Made by a program: the position numbers and the translations under genes
Notes under the pieces: generated by a model
Told to the model about the DNA's origin: nothing
The model's database searches: none
The model's input: the letters and a program-made list of their open reading frames with translations, nothing else
Assembly (NCBI RefSeq): GCF_018607995.1
Contig: NZ_JABBAL010000023.1
Span: 124,001 to 188,000 of the forward strand
Origin: Planktotalea sp.
GTDB lineage: Bacteria; Pseudomonadota; Alphaproteobacteria; Rhodobacterales; Rhodobacteraceae
Reading direction: 5' to 3'
Length of the DNA: 64,000 nt
Part shown: piece by piece, positions 41,290 through 50,304 of the stretch
Numbering within the stretch: position 1 is the stretch's first letter
How the letters are laid out: each line of letters opens with the position of its first letter

Positions 41290-41366
41290 AATCCACTAAA
41301 TGTCGGAAACGGGCTTGTCTGTTGGCTGTGCTTGGTCAAACCTGAGCGCAAGTTTAGGAGAACACA

Positions 41367-42452
41367 ATGCCCACAATAAAAGCCGCCGTATGCCATGAAT
41401 TTGGCACCCCATTGTCCGTTGAGGACGTGCAGTTACGCGCGCCTGAAATGGGTGAGATTGAAGTCACGCTCGAAGCCTGCGCGATCTGCCATTCCGACAT
41501 TTCCTATGCGGGCGGCGCTTGGGGCGGCTCCCTGCCTGCGGTCTATGGACATGAAGCGGCGGGTAAGATCACCAGCGTTGGCGGTGGCGTGCGCGGATTG
41601 GCTGAGGGCGATAGCGTGGTTGTCACCCTTATCCGCGCCTGTGGCAATTGCGTGTGTTGCGCGGGCGGTGCACCGACTTTGTGCGAGACACCTTATGACG
41701 GCGATCTCGGGCCTTTGAAGACCGCAGATGGCGGCAAGTTGCATCAGGCGATGGCCTGCGGCGCGTTTGCGGAAAAGGTCGTTGTCGATCAGCGCCAAGT
41801 CGTCAAAATCGCTGAAGATATTCCGAAAGATGCGGCCGCCCTGCTGGCCTGCGGCGTAATCACAGGTGTGGGTGCAGTGGTCAACGCAGCCAAGCTGACA
41901 GCGGGTCAGGATGTTGTGGTGATTGGCGCGGGCGGTGTTGGTTTGAACGCCATTCAAGGCGCACGGATCGCGGGTGCGCGCCGCATCGTGGCTGTCGATA
42001 TGAGCGAAGAAAAGCTTACGATCGCAAAGGAGTTCGGTGCGACCGACGGCGTGCTGGCTACCGGTGACAAACCATGGCGCGACGCGAAGGCGGCCATCGG
42101 GCGCGGTGCGGATGCGGTGATCGTAACTGTTGGTGTTGCGGCGGCCTACACAGACGCCGCACGCTACCTCGCCTATGGCGGCAAGGTGGTCATGGTCGGC
42201 ATGCCGGCGACAGGTGCCAAATCCGAATATGAGGCAGCGAATTTCGCCGCCGTCGGTCAGTCGATGATCGGCTCCAAAATGGGCGACGCAGTAATTCAAC
42301 GCGACATCCCGTGGATGGTCGATATGTATAGCCAAGGACGTTTGAAGCTGGACGAGCTGATCTCTGGCCGTTGGTCGCTTGATCAGATCAACGAAGCGAT
42401 TGAGGACACGAAATCAGGCTCTGCCAAACGCAATGTGATCATGTTCAAATGA
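41367..42452 (+). CDS. Zinc-dependent alcohol dehydrogenase
   Basis: ACAICHSDISYAGGAWGGSLPAVYGHEAAGKI, GAGGVGLNAIQGARIAGARRIVAVD. Confidence 0.9.
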   Translation: MPTIKAAVCHEFGTPLSVEDVQLRAPEMGEIEVTLEACAICHSDISYAGGAWGGSLPAVYGHEAAGKITSVGGGVRGLAEGDSVVVTLIRACGNCVCCAGGAPTLCETPYDGDLGPLKTADGGKLHQAMACGAFAEKVVVDQRQVVKIAEDIPKDAAALLACGVITGVGAVVNAAKLTAGQDVVVIGAGGVGLNAIQGARIAGARRIVAVDMSEEKLTIAKEFGATDGVLATGDKPWRDAKAAIGRGADAVIVTVGVAAAYTDAARYLAYGGKVVMVGMPATGAKSEYEAANFAAVGQSMIGSKMGDAVIQRDIPWMVDMYSQGRLKLDELISGRWSLDQINEAIEDTKSGSAKRNVIMFK

Positions 42453-43681
42453 AGCTGCAAGACCTCGATATCATCGTTACCGCCCCCCCTGCCCCGGGTT
42501 GGGGTGGGCGCTACTGGATCCTCGTCAAAGTCACGACAGACACGGGGATAACCGGCTGGGGTGAATGCTATGCCTCCTCCATCGGGCCAGATGCGATGCG
42601 CCCCGTGATCGAGGACGTGTTCAAGCGGCACATGCAAGGCGAGAACCCTGAAAACATCGAGCTGATGTTCCGTCGCGCCTATTCCTCCGGCTTCACGCAA
42701 CGCCCTGACCTGACGGTCATGGGTGCGTTTTCGGGACTGGAGATTGCCTGCTGGGACATCCTCGGTAAAGCGCGCGAGCGTCCTGTCTACGCGTTGCTTG
42801 GCGGGCAAATGAACGAGCGCATCCGCGCCTACACCTACCTCTACCCTCTACCGCACCACGACATGGCCGCCTTCTGGACCTCCCCCGAAATGGCCGCAGA
42901 ATCCGCCGCTGATGCCGTCGCGCGTGGCTACACGGCGGTCAAATTCGACCCCGCCGGCCCCTACACGATGCGCGGCGGCCACATGCCTGCGATGAGCGAC
43001 ATCAGTCAATCCGTCGCCTTCTGCAAAGCCATCCGTGAGGCTGTGGGCGACAAGGCCGATCTGCTCTTTGGCACGCACGGCCAGTTCAACACCGCCGGCG
43101 CAATCCGCCTTGGCCAAGCGCTGGAACCCTACTCACCCCTTTGGTTCGAAGAACCCACCCCCCCCGATCACATCGAGGACATGGCCCGCGTCGCGCGTAA
43201 TGTGCGCATCCCTGTGGCGACCGGTGAGCGGATGACGACTAAGTCGGAATTCGCGACAGTCCTGCGCGCAGGCGCTGCTGAAATCTTGCAACCCGCTTTG
43301 GGTCGGGCTGGCGGTATATGGGAGATGAAAAAGACCGCAGCTATCGCTGAAGTCTTCAACGCGCAAATGGCGCCGCATCTTTATGCTGGACCTGTGGAAT
43401 GGGCCGCGAACATCCACCTCGCGGCCTCCATCCCGAACATCTTGATGGCAGAAACGATTGAAACGCCGTTTCACGACGCGCTGATCAAAAGCACACTCAA
43501 AGTCGAGGACGGGTTCATCACCCCACCGACAACGCCCGGTCTGGGCATCAGCGTCGACGAAGAGCTTGCCCGCGCGCATCCCTACACAGGCGATGGGCTA
43601 CATTTGCAAATGCAGGAAGAGCCGTGTGACTACGCGAATGGCAACAACTTTGAAGGCGGCGCACCTGCCCCCAAAGACTAA
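42449..43681 (+). CDS. Mandelate racemase/muconate lactonizing enzyme family protein
   Basis: Enolase-superfamily: GWGECYASSIGPDAMRPVIED, WFEEPTPPDHIEDMARVARNVRIPVATGER. Confidence 0.9.
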   Translation: MKLQDLDIIVTAPPAPGWGGRYWILVKVTTDTGITGWGECYASSIGPDAMRPVIEDVFKRHMQGENPENIELMFRRAYSSGFTQRPDLTVMGAFSGLEIACWDILGKARERPVYALLGGQMNERIRAYTYLYPLPHHDMAAFWTSPEMAAESAADAVARGYTAVKFDPAGPYTMRGGHMPAMSDISQSVAFCKAIREAVGDKADLLFGTHGQFNTAGAIRLGQALEPYSPLWFEEPTPPDHIEDMARVARNVRIPVATGERMTTKSEFATVLRAGAAEILQPALGRAGGIWEMKKTAAIAEVFNAQMAPHLYAGPVEWAANIHLAASIPNILMAETIETPFHDALIKSTLKVEDGFITPPTTPGLGISVDEELARAHPYTGDGLHLQMQEEPCDYANGNNFEGGAPAPKD

Positions 43682-43688
43682 GGCTGAT

Positions 43689-43752
43689 CTTGATCTTTCC
43701 AAACAAGCTCCCGGCCCCTTAGGGCCGGAATTCTAATTTTCTAGAAAATTTG
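43689..43752 (+). repeat. Dispersed intergenic repeat copy
   Basis: TTGATCTTTCCAAACAAGCTCCCGGCCCCTTAGGGCCGGAATTCTAATTTTCTAGAAAATTTGCGC. Confidence 0.5.
43708..43730. terminator. Intrinsic terminator-like hairpin between convergent genes
   Basis: CCGGCCC-ctta-GGGCCGG followed by an AT-rich tract. Confidence 0.6.
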
Positions 43753-43754
43753 CG

Positions 43755-45635
43755 CTAGCCCGCAACGCGCTCCCAAGGGCGAATGAAAGAGCCGAGCACG
43801 TCGGTAATCGCGCTGTCCTCATCTGAAGACGCAGACAATTGCGCGACCAATCCGCGTTTCTTGTCATCCACAACGGAGACGACACGCGCCTCAACACCTG
43901 CTTTCTCAAGCGCGCCGTTATACACACGCGTAATCGCGGATTTGCGCAGATCCGGCTTGAACACTTTGCCCACAGCCGTCTTTGGCAATTCTTCCAGAAT
44001 GGTCATATGTTTGGGCTGCGCTGCACGTTCGTGCACGTTGGTTTTGCAAAACTCCATCAGCTCCGCCTCTGTAACGCTTGCACCTGCGACCAACTCAACG
44101 AACGCGCAAGGCACTTCACCCGCATGCGCATCTGGCTGACCAATCGCCCCCGCGAAAGCGACGGCTTTGTGGCCCAGCAAGGCCTCTTCAATTTCCGCAG
44201 GATCAATGTTGTGACCGCCGCGAATGATCAAATCTTTCGCACGGCCTGTGATCCACAAATAATTATCGGAATCAAAGCGACCTAAGTCGCCTGTGCGCAA
44301 ATATTCACCATGAAACAAATCCCGGTTCTTGTCTTCTTCAGTATAGGTCGCACCGACAGAGACACCCGGATTGGAAATGCAAATCTCGCCCACTTCGTCC
44401 ACCGCACATTCAAGCGGCCCATCTGGTGTATCTTTGAGGATTTTCACATCGCAATAGGGGAAGGTCATCCCGATAGACCCAACCTTCTTTTCCCCCTCAG
44501 GCGGGTTGATTGAGACCAGACAGGTTGCTTCCGTCAGGCCATAGCCTTCGACGATCTGCACGCCCGTGGCTTCCTCAAATCGCTTGAATAACTCCAAAGG
44601 TAGCGGCGCGGAGCCGGAGAACGCAGTTTTCACAGAGCTTACATCGGCATCAATCGGACGCTGCATCAGCGCAGAGATCGCGGTCGGCACGGTAATGATG
44701 AAACTAATTTTCCAACGCTCAACAAGTTTCCAGAAGTTGTCGAACACGCCGTCGCCACGATAGCCTTGCGGGGTTGGGAAAACCACATGCGCACCACTTG
44801 AAATAGCCGCCATCAAAATCACGTGCACCGCGAAAACATGGAACAAAGGCAGCGGACAAATCACGTTGTCGTCTTCTGTAAACAGCAACTCGTGACCCAG
44901 CCAGCCATTATAGATCATCCCGTTATAGGTATGCTGCGCGACCTTGGGCATGCCCGTCGTGCCACCTGTGTGGAAATAAGCGGCGACGCGATCGGCTTTG
45001 CTATCTGCAAAGTCCAGTGTCGTGTTCTGTTGTGCAACTTCGCGGACGAAATTCAGCACTTTGGCATGGTGTGCGACAGGGTTTTTCGGACGCACCAAAG
45101 GCACGATCCAGCTTTTGGGTGGCGTGAGGTAGCGGTTGAGATCCACCTCAAGCACGGTCTTCACGTTTGGTGCATGGCGCACCGCTTCAGCGGTCTTTTG
45201 CGCGACATCCGTTTTCGGGAACGCCTTCAAAGTTACCACGACTTTCGCGCCCGTCTCGCGCAGTATTGCTGCGATTTGATCTGCTTCCAAAAGCGGATTG
45301 ATTGGGTTTACGATTCCCGCGACCATCCCGCCAAGCAAGGCCAAAGTTGTCTCATTCGCGTTCGGGAGGATGTAGGCCACGACATCCTTCTCGCCAACAC
45401 CGAGTTTGCGAAACAGGTTCGCCGTTTGCACGGTTTTGTCGTGCAGCTCGGACCAGCTTAACGTTTCTGCCTTATCGGTTGGGCCTGAAAACAACTGATA
45501 GCTGACAGCCGAGTGGTTCGGAAATTTCGTCGCCGTGCGGCTGAGTAATCCGTAAAGCGTCGTGGGCACGTCGCGCTCTGACCACGGCATTTCCGCTTCT
45601 AAGGCTATCTTGTCTGCAATGGATGCAAATCCCAT
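43755..45635 (-). CDS. Acyl-CoA synthetase (AMP-binding)
   Basis: YFHTGGTTGMPKVAQHTYNGM, EGYGLTEATCLVSINP, LRTGDLGRFDSDNYLWITGRAKDLIIRGGHNIDPAEIEE; start at 45635. Confidence 0.93.
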   Translation of the reverse strand: MGFASIADKIALEAEMPWSERDVPTTLYGLLSRTATKFPNHSAVSYQLFSGPTDKAETLSWSELHDKTVQTANLFRKLGVGEKDVVAYILPNANETTLALLGGMVAGIVNPINPLLEADQIAAILRETGAKVVVTLKAFPKTDVAQKTAEAVRHAPNVKTVLEVDLNRYLTPPKSWIVPLVRPKNPVAHHAKVLNFVREVAQQNTTLDFADSKADRVAAYFHTGGTTGMPKVAQHTYNGMIYNGWLGHELLFTEDDNVICPLPLFHVFAVHVILMAAISSGAHVVFPTPQGYRGDGVFDNFWKLVERWKISFIITVPTAISALMQRPIDADVSSVKTAFSGSAPLPLELFKRFEEATGVQIVEGYGLTEATCLVSINPPEGEKKVGSIGMTFPYCDVKILKDTPDGPLECAVDEVGEICISNPGVSVGATYTEEDKNRDLFHGEYLRTGDLGRFDSDNYLWITGRAKDLIIRGGHNIDPAEIEEALLGHKAVAFAGAIGQPDAHAGEVPCAFVELVAGASVTEAELMEFCKTNVHERAAQPKHMTILEELPKTAVGKVFKPDLRKSAITRVYNGALEKAGVEARVVSVVDDKKRGLVAQLSASSDEDSAITDVLGSFIRPWERVAG

Positions 45636-45826
45636 GGTTGCTCCTCCCCTGAACCATAACACTCTCGCGCGCATGTACACACGTTTGCGCTAAGATGAGC
45701 AAAGGGCACCCTAAAGGCAAGCATTCCCAAGGGTAGTTTTGCGCCAAACCTATGACTTACCGGCCATCTCACGAAAAAGGGAGCCGCCAAACTGCTCCCC
45801 TTCAAACTGTTTCAGATCGTGTAAGC

Positions 45827-46194
45827 CTACGCTTCTACGCCTTCCTGCCGGATACGCAGAACCTGATCTGGATAGATTTTGTCAGGGTGGCTGAGCATTG
45901 GTTTATTCGCCTCGTAGATCTCTGTGTATTTTAATCCGTTGCCCATCGCGTTTTCAGCAAATGCCCAAAGCTTGTCGCCTTTTTCAACGGTGTAGAACAC
46001 AGGTGTTAGACCGTCGTCTTCATCCGTTTCAACTGCGTCAATGCCTGTCACGTTACCAACCGCAAGAATGATCTTCTCACGAATGGACGGGCTGACCGCA
46101 CCAACGCCTGCAAAGCGTACTTTGTCTCCGTCCACTTGAAGGTCGAGTCCTTCAGCTTCTTGCCTGCGTCTTTCGCAAAACTCCACAAACCCAT
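45827..46194 (-). pseudogene. BON+LysM domain protein (YgaU/LysM-type) with internal frameshifting deletion
   Basis: ATG 46194 reads MGLWSFAKDAGKKLKDSTFKW...; the rest (EGLDLQVDGDKVRF...VFYTVEKGDKLWAFAENAMG...YEANKPMLSHPDKIYPDQVLRI) is in another frame. Confidence 0.7.
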
Positions 46195-46260
46195 CTGATA
46201 TCCATCCTTGATAAGTCAGACGCGACTTTGACGCGAGCCACACTTGGACGCGAGGGGAAT

Positions 46261-48081
46261 TCAGGCGTCTTCAAACCCTGCCGTGAACTGAAGCCGCGCG
46301 AGGCGCGCGTAAAGACCGTCCTGCGCGACCAATGCGTCATGGGTTCCGGTCGCGACGACGCGCCCAGCTTCAAGCACGACGATGCGATCAGCCTTCTTCA
46401 CAGTCGAAAGGCGGTGCGCGACGATCAAAGTGGTGCGCCCTTGGGACAATTCATCCACAGCCAATTGCACCGCGCGTTCGCTTTCCGCGTCAAGCGCACT
46501 GGTCGCCTCATCCAAAAGCAATACAGGCGCGTCACGCAAAATCGCGCGCGCAATTGCGATGCGTTGCTTTTGACCGCCCGACAACATCACACCGCGTTCA
46601 CCCACATAGCTGTCATAACCATCCGGTAGCGCGGAAATAAAGTCATGCGCAGCAGCAGCCTTGGCCGCTTCTTCCACATCAGCATCGCTCGCGTCTGGTC
46701 GCCCGAAACGAATGTTCTCGCGGGCAGAGGCGGCGAAAATGACGGGGTCCTGCGGTACTAGTGAAATATGCTGGCGAAACCTGTCGCGATCCATCGCTGT
46801 CAGAGGTACGCCGTCGAGCCGGATTACCCCCGATTGCGGATCATAGAAGCGTTGGATCATCTGAATAATCGTGGTTTTTCCCGCCCCCGAAGGTCCGACA
46901 AATGCGATCGTTTCACCCGATGCAATATCCAAGCTCACCTCTTCAAGTGCGGGCGTGTCTGGACGGGTAGGATAGCGGAATGACACGGTTTCAAACGCGA
47001 TTTCGCCCTTTACGGGTGTAGCCAATTCCACAGGCTGTTCGGGATCATTGACGGTGTCTTCAGCATCGAGCAATTCGACCAAACGCTCCGTCGCACCTGC
47101 AGCGCGTTGCAATTCGCTCCAAATTTCCGAAAGGGCGGCAACGGCCCCCGCCACCATCACAGCGTAGATCACGAATTGAACAAGCGCACCCGTGCTCATC
47201 AGATCTGCGCGCACGTCCCGCGCGCCGATCCACAAGACACCGACGACGCCAGAGAAAACCAAGAAGATCACGATTGCCGTCAAGTAGGCACGCACCGTGA
47301 TGCGGCGGCGCGCAGCATCGAAACTTTTCTCGGTAAAATCTGCAAACATATGTTGGCTTTGGGCCTCGTGCGTGAAGGCTTGCACGGTTTGCACAGAGCC
47401 TAGCGTTTCCGAAGCATTGCCTGAGGAGGCCGCGATCCAGTCCTGGTTTTCGCGGCTCAGCACGCGCAAACGACGCCCCATGAGCAAGATCGGCACGATG
47501 ACAGCAGGCACTAGCAAAAGCACAAGACCCGTGAGTTTGGCAGAGGTGAAGAGCATCAAGATCAAGCCACCAATGAAAATCAACATATTGCGCAAAGCGA
47601 CAGAGATCGATGATCCGATCACCGAAAGGATCAGCGTTGTATCTGTGGTAATTCGGCTCAGGACTTCGCCTGTCATGATCTTTTCGTAAAACTCGGGGCT
47701 CATGGCAATGACGCGGTCGAACACGGCCTTGCGAATATCTGCAACCACCCGCTCGCCCAAGCGCGTGACTAATGCGTAGCGCAGCGCCGTGCCCAGCGCG
47801 AGCAAGGCGGTGATCGCCAATGCTGACGCGAAATACTGATCGAGCAGGCCGCCATCCGCTGATTCAAAATTGTCGATGACGCGGCGCACAGCCAAAGGCA
47901 TTAGAAGCGACACAAAGGCCGTTAGAGTCAGCGCCAAAGACGCGAAAATCACCAGTGGTTTGTAGGGTGCCAGGAACGGCCAGAGGCGGCGCAGGGTAGA
48001 CAGTTCTTTCGATTTCGCGCGTTCTGCTTCCGTCAGATTGGGAGCAATTTGGTTGGCAGGTGCCGTGGTGTCGGAGGCCAT
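46261..48081 (-). CDS. ABC transporter, fused permease/ATP-binding exporter
   Basis: GPSGAGKTTIIQMIQRFYDPQSG, YVGERGVMLSGGQKQRIAIARAILRDAPVLLLDEATSALD. Confidence 0.94.
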   Translation of the reverse strand: MASDTTAPANQIAPNLTEAERAKSKELSTLRRLWPFLAPYKPLVIFASLALTLTAFVSLLMPLAVRRVIDNFESADGGLLDQYFASALAITALLALGTALRYALVTRLGERVVADIRKAVFDRVIAMSPEFYEKIMTGEVLSRITTDTTLILSVIGSSISVALRNMLIFIGGLILMLFTSAKLTGLVLLLVPAVIVPILLMGRRLRVLSRENQDWIAASSGNASETLGSVQTVQAFTHEAQSQHMFADFTEKSFDAARRRITVRAYLTAIVIFLVFSGVVGVLWIGARDVRADLMSTGALVQFVIYAVMVAGAVAALSEIWSELQRAAGATERLVELLDAEDTVNDPEQPVELATPVKGEIAFETVSFRYPTRPDTPALEEVSLDIASGETIAFVGPSGAGKTTIIQMIQRFYDPQSGVIRLDGVPLTAMDRDRFRQHISLVPQDPVIFAASARENIRFGRPDASDADVEEAAKAAAAHDFISALPDGYDSYVGERGVMLSGGQKQRIAIARAILRDAPVLLLDEATSALDAESERAVQLAVDELSQGRTTLIVAHRLSTVKKADRIVVLEAGRVVATGTHDALVAQDGLYARLARLQFTAGFEDA

Positions 48082-48179
48082 GAGTAATCCTTAAAACGCT
48101 GATCAGTCGCATTAAAGGCACCTAAGCACTTGGGTCAAGCGCGGCACATGGGCGCGCTATTCATTCTGGAGTGGAAGGA

Positions 48180-48254
48180 TGGAGCGGGCGGAGGGAATCG
48201 AACCCTCATCTTCAGTTTGGAAAACTGAGGTCTTAACCATTACACAACGCCCGC
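48180..48254 (-). tRNA. tRNA-Gly (anticodon UCC), 3' CCA encoded
   Basis: GCGGGCGTTGTGTAATGGTTAAGACCTCAGTTTTCCAAACTGAAGATGAGGGTTCGATTCCCTCCGCCCGCT-CCA; cloverleaf folds by eye, loop TTTCCAA. Confidence 0.93.
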
Positions 48255-48492
48255 GCGCTGGATTGGACATAAGTCAGCCCTCACAAAGGGTCAAGGCGCA
48301 CATGTGAGGAAAGTCACTAAACTCTGCGTTTCACTGTATTTGGTGATGCTCTGCGCAAAACGTTGGGGTATCACTCGAGTCTACCACAAGATTGATGCTT
48401 AAAACTTGCGCACTTTTGCCTCATTTTTGCCTTCTAGCACTCCTATCCCTGCTCCAAACAACTTGCGTTTCTGACAGCGCAAAAGGAGTGAT

Positions 48493-48885
48493 ATGATGTT
48501 CAAGCCTATCTTTTTTTCAATGGCCGCGCTCAGCTTGAGCTTTGCGCAGGTCGCAAGCGCAAATGACTATAGCATTCTCGTTGAAGAAGGTGCGTTCTAC
48601 CCGGAAATCACGTATCTCGCCCCAGGCGATACTGTGACGTTTACCAATAATAAAAACTACTCTATCGAAGTCATCGCAAGCGATGCAAACTGGACCACAG
48701 GGTCCTTGGCGACGAGCATGGACTACGTTTTGTCAATCTCCGCGGAGACCGCGCTTTCGTTCGGTTTGGTCTCTGATGCGGAAATCGCAGGGACCTTCTC
48801 CTTCGACCTCGCACCTTTGGGTGATGTCAACGGAGACGACAATGACGCTTTTGACGGCACCGACGGACCAGAATCGTCTAACTAA
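48493..48885 (+). CDS. Secreted cupredoxin-like small protein
   Basis: Signal peptide, then YSILVEEGAFYPEITYLAPGDTVTFTNNKNYSIEVIASD; acidic DVNGDDNDAFDGTDG tail. Confidence 0.6.
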   Translation: MMFKPIFFSMAALSLSFAQVASANDYSILVEEGAFYPEITYLAPGDTVTFTNNKNYSIEVIASDANWTTGSLATSMDYVLSISAETALSFGLVSDAEIAGTFSFDLAPLGDVNGDDNDAFDGTDGPESSN

Positions 48886-49547
48886 GCGCTTACAGCGTCA
48901 ATTAAATGCGCGCCACTTGCGCGGTTAGAATTGACGCCGCGATCGACGCGATAGAATTGTAAATGATTTTCCGGCGCGGCCTGCATCAGCAGCGCTGCGC
49001 CTTTGCCTTGCTCGCCGAGCCACAGCGCCCAGTCCTGTTGCGCAAGGATGACGGGCATGCGGTGGTGAATCGCGCTCATGGAAGTGTTCGCGGCACAGGT
49101 CACGACAGCGCAAGTTCGCAGCGTTTCTTCGCCATGCTGCCAATCTTGCCAAATTCCTGCAAAGGCGAGCGGAGCTTTGTCGTGTGCGTGAATAAACCAA
49201 GGGTCACGCCCACCTTCGCTGTCTTTGGTCCACTCATAAAATCCGCTCGCGGGGATAAGGCAGCGCCGTTCGCGCGCCGCTGTTCTAAACGCGGGTTTTT
49301 CTGCAATCGTTTCCGCACGCGCGTTGATCAAAAGTGGGCCGCCATTCGGTTTTTCATACCAGCGCGGGATAAACCCCCATCGCATCGAAGAGAGGCGACG
49401 CGTGCCACCCTCGCTTTGGATCGTGTGCAATTGGGTTGTCGGGCAGACGTTATAATTTGGCACCTCGGGAAGATCATTTGCAGGCTGCGCCGCAAAGAGT
49501 TGCGCCATCGCGTCATTAGGAAGAGTTACTGCAAGGCGTCCACACAT
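48882..49547 (-). CDS. SOS response-associated peptidase (SRAP/YedK family)
   Basis: MCGRL (catalytic Cys2), NARAETIAEKPAFR, RRCLIPASGFYEW, MSAIHHRMPVIL. Confidence 0.94.
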   Translation of the reverse strand: MCGRLAVTLPNDAMAQLFAAQPANDLPEVPNYNVCPTTQLHTIQSEGGTRRLSSMRWGFIPRWYEKPNGGPLLINARAETIAEKPAFRTAARERRCLIPASGFYEWTKDSEGGRDPWFIHAHDKAPLAFAGIWQDWQHGEETLRTCAVVTCAANTSMSAIHHRMPVILAQQDWALWLGEQGKGAALLMQAAPENHLQFYRVDRGVNSNRASGAHLIDAVSA

Positions 49548-49585
49548 GCGCTTGAGTGTAGGGCAATCGAAATGAAACGCGACAC

Positions 49586-49604
49586 GAATTTTCTAAGAAA
49601 ATTC
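49586..49604. repeat. AT-rich palindrome GAATTTTCTAAGAAAATTC
   Basis: Read directly; resembles palindromes at 29778 and 43734. Confidence 0.8.
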
Positions 49605-49660
49605 AATTCCATCTTCTTCACATAAGAATATGGTTCTCAAATTATGTGGGGAGGGATTTC

Positions 49661-50197
49661 ATGAGTATTTGTATTGTCTATTTTTCGGTGGACGGACACA
49701 CGCGCGCATTGGCAGAGGCCATCGCCAAAGGGAGCGCCGCACGCCTATTTGATGTGACCGCGCTTAGCGACGCAGATTGGCGCGCACTGGATAGTGCTGG
49801 CGCGGTCATTATGGGCGCGCCGACTTACATGGGTGGTCTGCCCACTCCTTTTGTGCAGTTCATCGAAGAAGCCGCCACGCGCTGGGACACGGGCCAATGG
49901 CGTGACAAACTTGCGGGTGGGTTTTCCACGGCAATGCATCCGGCAGGTGATAAGCTGAATGTTTTGACCAGCATGTTTATTTTCGCAGCGCAAATGGGGA
50001 TAATCTGGATCGGCAATGCCGAAACTGGCGCACCAGTTGTGGCTGAGAATGAGGGGATCAACACCGACGGCTCTTGGGTAGGCGTCACGGCCAGTGTTCC
50101 GCGCGAAGGGGATGAGATTTTGTCGGGTGGTGATTTGGAAACAGCGCGGCGTTACGGAGTTCGTATGCGCGCAGCGCTCGAAAAGTGGAAGCGCTAG
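49661..50197 (+). CDS. Flavodoxin-family / NADPH-dependent FMN reductase
   Basis: MSICIVYFSVDGHTRALAEAIAKG...VIMGAPTYMGGLPTPFVQFIE. Confidence 0.85.
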   Translation: MSICIVYFSVDGHTRALAEAIAKGSAARLFDVTALSDADWRALDSAGAVIMGAPTYMGGLPTPFVQFIEEAATRWDTGQWRDKLAGGFSTAMHPAGDKLNVLTSMFIFAAQMGIIWIGNAETGAPVVAENEGINTDGSWVGVTASVPREGDEILSGGDLETARRYGVRMRAALEKWKR

Positions 50198-50266
50198 ATG
50201 GGGGCGCTGCACCCAAGCCTGCGGCCTTCCCCCGAGGTATTTTGAAGACCAACGAAACGCAAAGGG

Positions 50267-50300
50267 AATAGGGCGCGGGTTTTGATCACCGCGCCCTATT
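50267..50300. terminator. Hairpin terminator between convergent genes
   Basis: AATAGGGCGCGG-gttttgatca-CCGCGCCCTATT. Confidence 0.75.
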
Positions 50301-50304
50301 CAGT

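Noticed and set aside
41433-42335. 300-aa minus-strand ORF opposite the alcohol dehydrogenase
   Set aside because: Shadow ORF of a clear ADH gene; no recognisable motif.
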